Positions 6,312-7,954 of a stretch of 7,954 bases of DNA are shown here, one piece after another. The notes below the pieces were generated by a model. That model ran no database searches. It had not been told where the DNA came from and saw only the letters and a program-made list of their open reading frames with translations. This DNA is from an uncultured Chryseolinea sp. (GTDB lineage Bacteria; Bacteroidota; Bacteroidia; Cytophagales; Cyclobacteriaceae): NCBI GenBank assembly GCA_946478915.1, contig CAMLER010000217.1, positions 1-7,954 on the forward strand. The letters are read 5' to 3'. The first letter of the stretch is position 1. Every line of letters begins with the position of its first letter. The position numbers were made by a program, and so were the translations under genes.

Positions 6312-6884
6312 ATGATTGATCTGAAAGAGATTTTCTCTGTCACGCTGATCCTATTTTCGGTTATCGACATTCTCGGTTCTATTCCTGTCGTCATCAGCAT
6401 ACTTAGGCGGGAGGGCCGAATCCAAACGGAGAAAGCCACGTTGATTTCAGCAGTCCTGATGGTGTCATTTTTGTATCTTGGTCAATCCATTCTGAACTTG
6501 TTCGGGCTCGATGTAGCATCTTTTGCTGTCGCCGGGGCCATCGTTATATTCATAGTTGCCATGGAAATGATTTTGGGGATCACCCTGATTAAGGATGATC
6601 CTGGCACGAGTGGTTCAAGTTCCGTAGTTCCGCTCGCCTTTCCTCTTATTGCTGGTGCTGGAACACTAACGACTATTCTTTCGCTTCGCGCCGTTTATCA
6701 AGAATTGAATATCCTTATCGGAATACTTTTGAATCTCGTTTTTGTTTACATCGTTCTACGGTCGTCATCATGGTTGGAGCGCATTATTGGTAACTCCGGT
6801 TTCGCCGTCTTGCGACGGGTGTTTGGTGTGATCTTACTGGCTATCGGTGTAAAAATTTTTAAATCTAACGTCTTTCCCTCATGA
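6312..6884 (+). CDS. MarC-family integral membrane protein
   Basis: 190 residues, within the usual MarC/UPF0056 length. Six hydrophobic segments can be seen: about 8-28, 42-64, 69-93, 104-125, 130-150 and 165-185. Family-typical phrases are the early helix with SVIDILGSIPV (a variant of the D-P-x-G-x-x-P segment), FAVAGAIVIFIVAMEMILG, and VVPLAFPLIAGAGTLTTIL, in which PLAFPLIAGPG is the family signature. MarC proteins are inner-membrane proteins, once linked to multiple antibiotic resistance in E. coli, though that link was later withdrawn; the transported substrate is unknown. It starts at ATG 6312. The last bases overlap the rnhA start as ATGA (6881-6884), which indicates translational coupling and a shared transcript. 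Confidence 0.9.
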   Translation: MIDLKEIFSVTLILFSVIDILGSIPVVISILRREGRIQTEKATLISAVLMVSFLYLGQSILNLFGLDVASFAVAGAIVIFIVAMEMILGITLIKDDPGTSGSSSVVPLAFPLIAGAGTLTTILSLRAVYQELNILIGILLNLVFVYIVLRSSSWLERIIGNSGFAVLRRVFGVILLAIGVKIFKSNVFPS

Positions 6885-7345
6885 TTCGGATCTTCACTGA
6901 CGGTGCTGCTCAGGGCAACCCTGGGCCTGGAGGCTATGGTACTATCCTGAAATATAAAGATGCGGTGAAAGAGCTTTCAGCAGGTTTCAGGCTCACAACA
7001 AATAATAGAATGGAATTGCTGGCCGTGATCAAAGGCCTTGAAGCGATAAAAACAACCGGTATTCCTATCAGTATCTATTCAGATTCTAAGTACGTTGTAG
7101 ACGCTATTGAAAAAGGCTGGATCTGGTCGTGGCAGAAAAAAAATTTTTCAAAAACAAAAAACAGCGACCTGTGGCAAAGATACATTCCACTTCATGAAAA
7201 ATATAAACCCAGGTTCAATTGGGTAAAAGGCCATGCAGGGCACCCGGAAAATGAGCGGTGCGATTATCTGGCAGTAAAGGCAGCAGAGAGCTATGATCTC
7301 CTGGTCGATCAATGGTACGAGTTGCATAGAAATGATATGGAGTGA
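6881..7345 (+). CDS. rnhA: Ribonuclease HI
   Basis: 154 residues, essentially full family length (E. coli 155). It hydrolyses the RNA strand of RNA-DNA hybrids, removing R-loops and replication primers in the cytoplasm. The four acidic metal-binding residues are visible: D7 (IFTDGAAQGNPGPGGYG), E45 (TTNNRMELLAVI), D68 (IYSDSKYVV) and D128 (NERCDYLA). The catalytic histidine is H118 (VKGHAGHPEN). The basic handle between GWIWSW and DLWQRY (KKNFSKTKNS) is shorter than in the E. coli enzyme. The start ATG overlaps the stop of the MarC gene. The stop is 21 bases from the stop of the convergent saccharopine dehydrogenase-like gene, with no clear terminator hairpin between them. Confidence 0.97.
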   Translation: MIRIFTDGAAQGNPGPGGYGTILKYKDAVKELSAGFRLTTNNRMELLAVIKGLEAIKTTGIPISIYSDSKYVVDAIEKGWIWSWQKKNFSKTKNSDLWQRYIPLHEKYKPRFNWVKGHAGHPENERCDYLAVKAAESYDLLVDQWYELHRNDME

Positions 7346-7366
7346 CTTGCCTATTGTCAGTATAGC

Positions 7367-7954
7367 CTATGCGTCATGCACATCGCTCTCACTTTCGACA
7401 AAAGAAATATTCAGGGTACTCAATTCGGCCAGCACGGGTATATATATTTCTTCATGGACAGGAATAACCACACCCCGGCGGCTGATCTTTCCCTGTAGTA
7501 ATAGTTTGGCAGCAATTCCCAACGGTATCCCTACAGTTTTTGACATTGCAGTTTGAGTTTCATCCCGACCTGCGACGGTCAGATGAGAAATCAATGTTCG
7601 CGATGTTCCATTCAGGGAATAACCCAACCGATGCCACATAACAATCAGATCTTTGTCACCCGGCAAAAGTCTCCAACGCTTGTTTAGAATATGCTCAAGT
7701 ATTTTGGCAGGAGTTCCCTCCGACAATCCGACTTCTTCATCGGAGAAAAGACCACTCCAACGCAGTCGCTGCATGCTGCCATCTCCTGGTGACAATCCTA
7801 GTGTTGCACATACTTTTTGTTCGACAGAATCTGTCCCATCTCCTGTCAGAAAAGCATTCGTGAAGTCCCGGTGGGTCATCCCGGCAACACCTTCCATGGC
7901 ATAAGAGTCATCGCAACAACCCAATTGGACAAGCACATTCCACGCACTGCAGAA
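7367..7954 (-). CDS. Saccharopine dehydrogenase-like protein, C-terminal part (5' end outside window)
   Basis: The frame stays open to the right edge, giving 195 visible residues beginning FCSAWNVLVQLG, so the start lies beyond the window; the GTG at 7936 is internal. The visible part matches the C-terminal domain of saccharopine dehydrogenase/reductase (family length about 440-450): FCxAWxxLVQLGCCDD, MTHRDFTNAFL, LRWSGLFSDE, KDLIVMWHRLGY and QTAMSKTVGIPLGIAAKLLL followed by the G-R-G-V-V-x-P-x-x-x-E-I-Y-x-P ending. Members convert saccharopine to or from lysine or glutamate plus aminoadipate semialdehyde, using NAD(P). The N-terminal Rossmann domain is not in view, so cofactor choice and direction cannot be judged. 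No lysine-pathway partner is visible. It converges on rnhA. Confidence 0.88.
   Translation of the reverse strand, partial: FCSAWNVLVQLGCCDDSYAMEGVAGMTHRDFTNAFLTGDGTDSVEQKVCATLGLSPGDGSMQRLRWSGLFSDEEVGLSEGTPAKILEHILNKRWRLLPGDKDLIVMWHRLGYSLNGTSRTLISHLTVAGRDETQTAMSKTVGIPLGIAAKLLLQGKISRRGVVIPVHEEIYIPVLAELSTLNISFVESESDVHDA

Noticed and set aside
7346..7366. Possible terminator between rnhA and the convergent gene
   Set aside because: Only 4-bp complementarities (such as TGAC with GTCA) are present and no T-run, so a terminator cannot be supported.
7293..7904. Plus-strand frames opposite the saccharopine dehydrogenase-like gene
   Set aside because: The minus-strand frame carries strong family motifs throughout this stretch, so the plus-strand frames are shadows.

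Overview
The window looks like chromosomal DNA from a Bacteroidota bacterium, most likely a Cytophagales-type lineage. The evidence is protein family content and style: a YfhO-type membrane protein, MORN/TonB_C architecture, a saccharopine dehydrogenase-like protein, and A-rich leaders without clear Shine-Dalgarno sites. Base composition is moderate. No tRNA, rRNA, CRISPR array, insertion sequence or phage gene was seen. This taxonomic call is an inference from reading, not from a search.

Layout. The left edge (1-909, +) is the C-terminal part of a YfhO-family membrane protein. It converges on a minus-strand pair through a short patch of degenerate GGTAATCGG tandem repeats (905-997) that ends in a 13-bp hairpin. 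The minus-strand pair is a long rhomboid protease fused to MORN-like repeats and a TonB C-terminal domain (3854 down to 1959), followed after 22 bases by a secreted SMP-30/gluconolactonase-type protein (1936 down to 1019). A 187-base divergent intergenic region with two perfect palindromes and a 9-bp direct repeat separates this pair from a plus-strand series.

The plus-strand series starts with a class V, SerC-like aminotransferase (4042-5094). It continues with a small secreted protein of unknown function (5199-5549) and a protein that resembles a beta-carbonic anhydrase but lacks the zinc ligands (5710-6243). It ends with a MarC-family membrane protein (6312-6884) whose stop overlaps the start of RNase HI (6881-7345). 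At the right edge, a saccharopine dehydrogenase-like gene enters from outside on the minus strand and converges on rnhA with 21 bases between the stops.

Most genes look like housekeeping or general metabolic functions, and no single pathway links them. The two most unusual items are the rhomboid-MORN-TonB_C fusion, whose predicted topology puts the fused domains in the periplasm, and the carbonic-anhydrase-like protein without its metal site. The repeat patch with its terminal inverted copy is the most distinctive non-coding structure.
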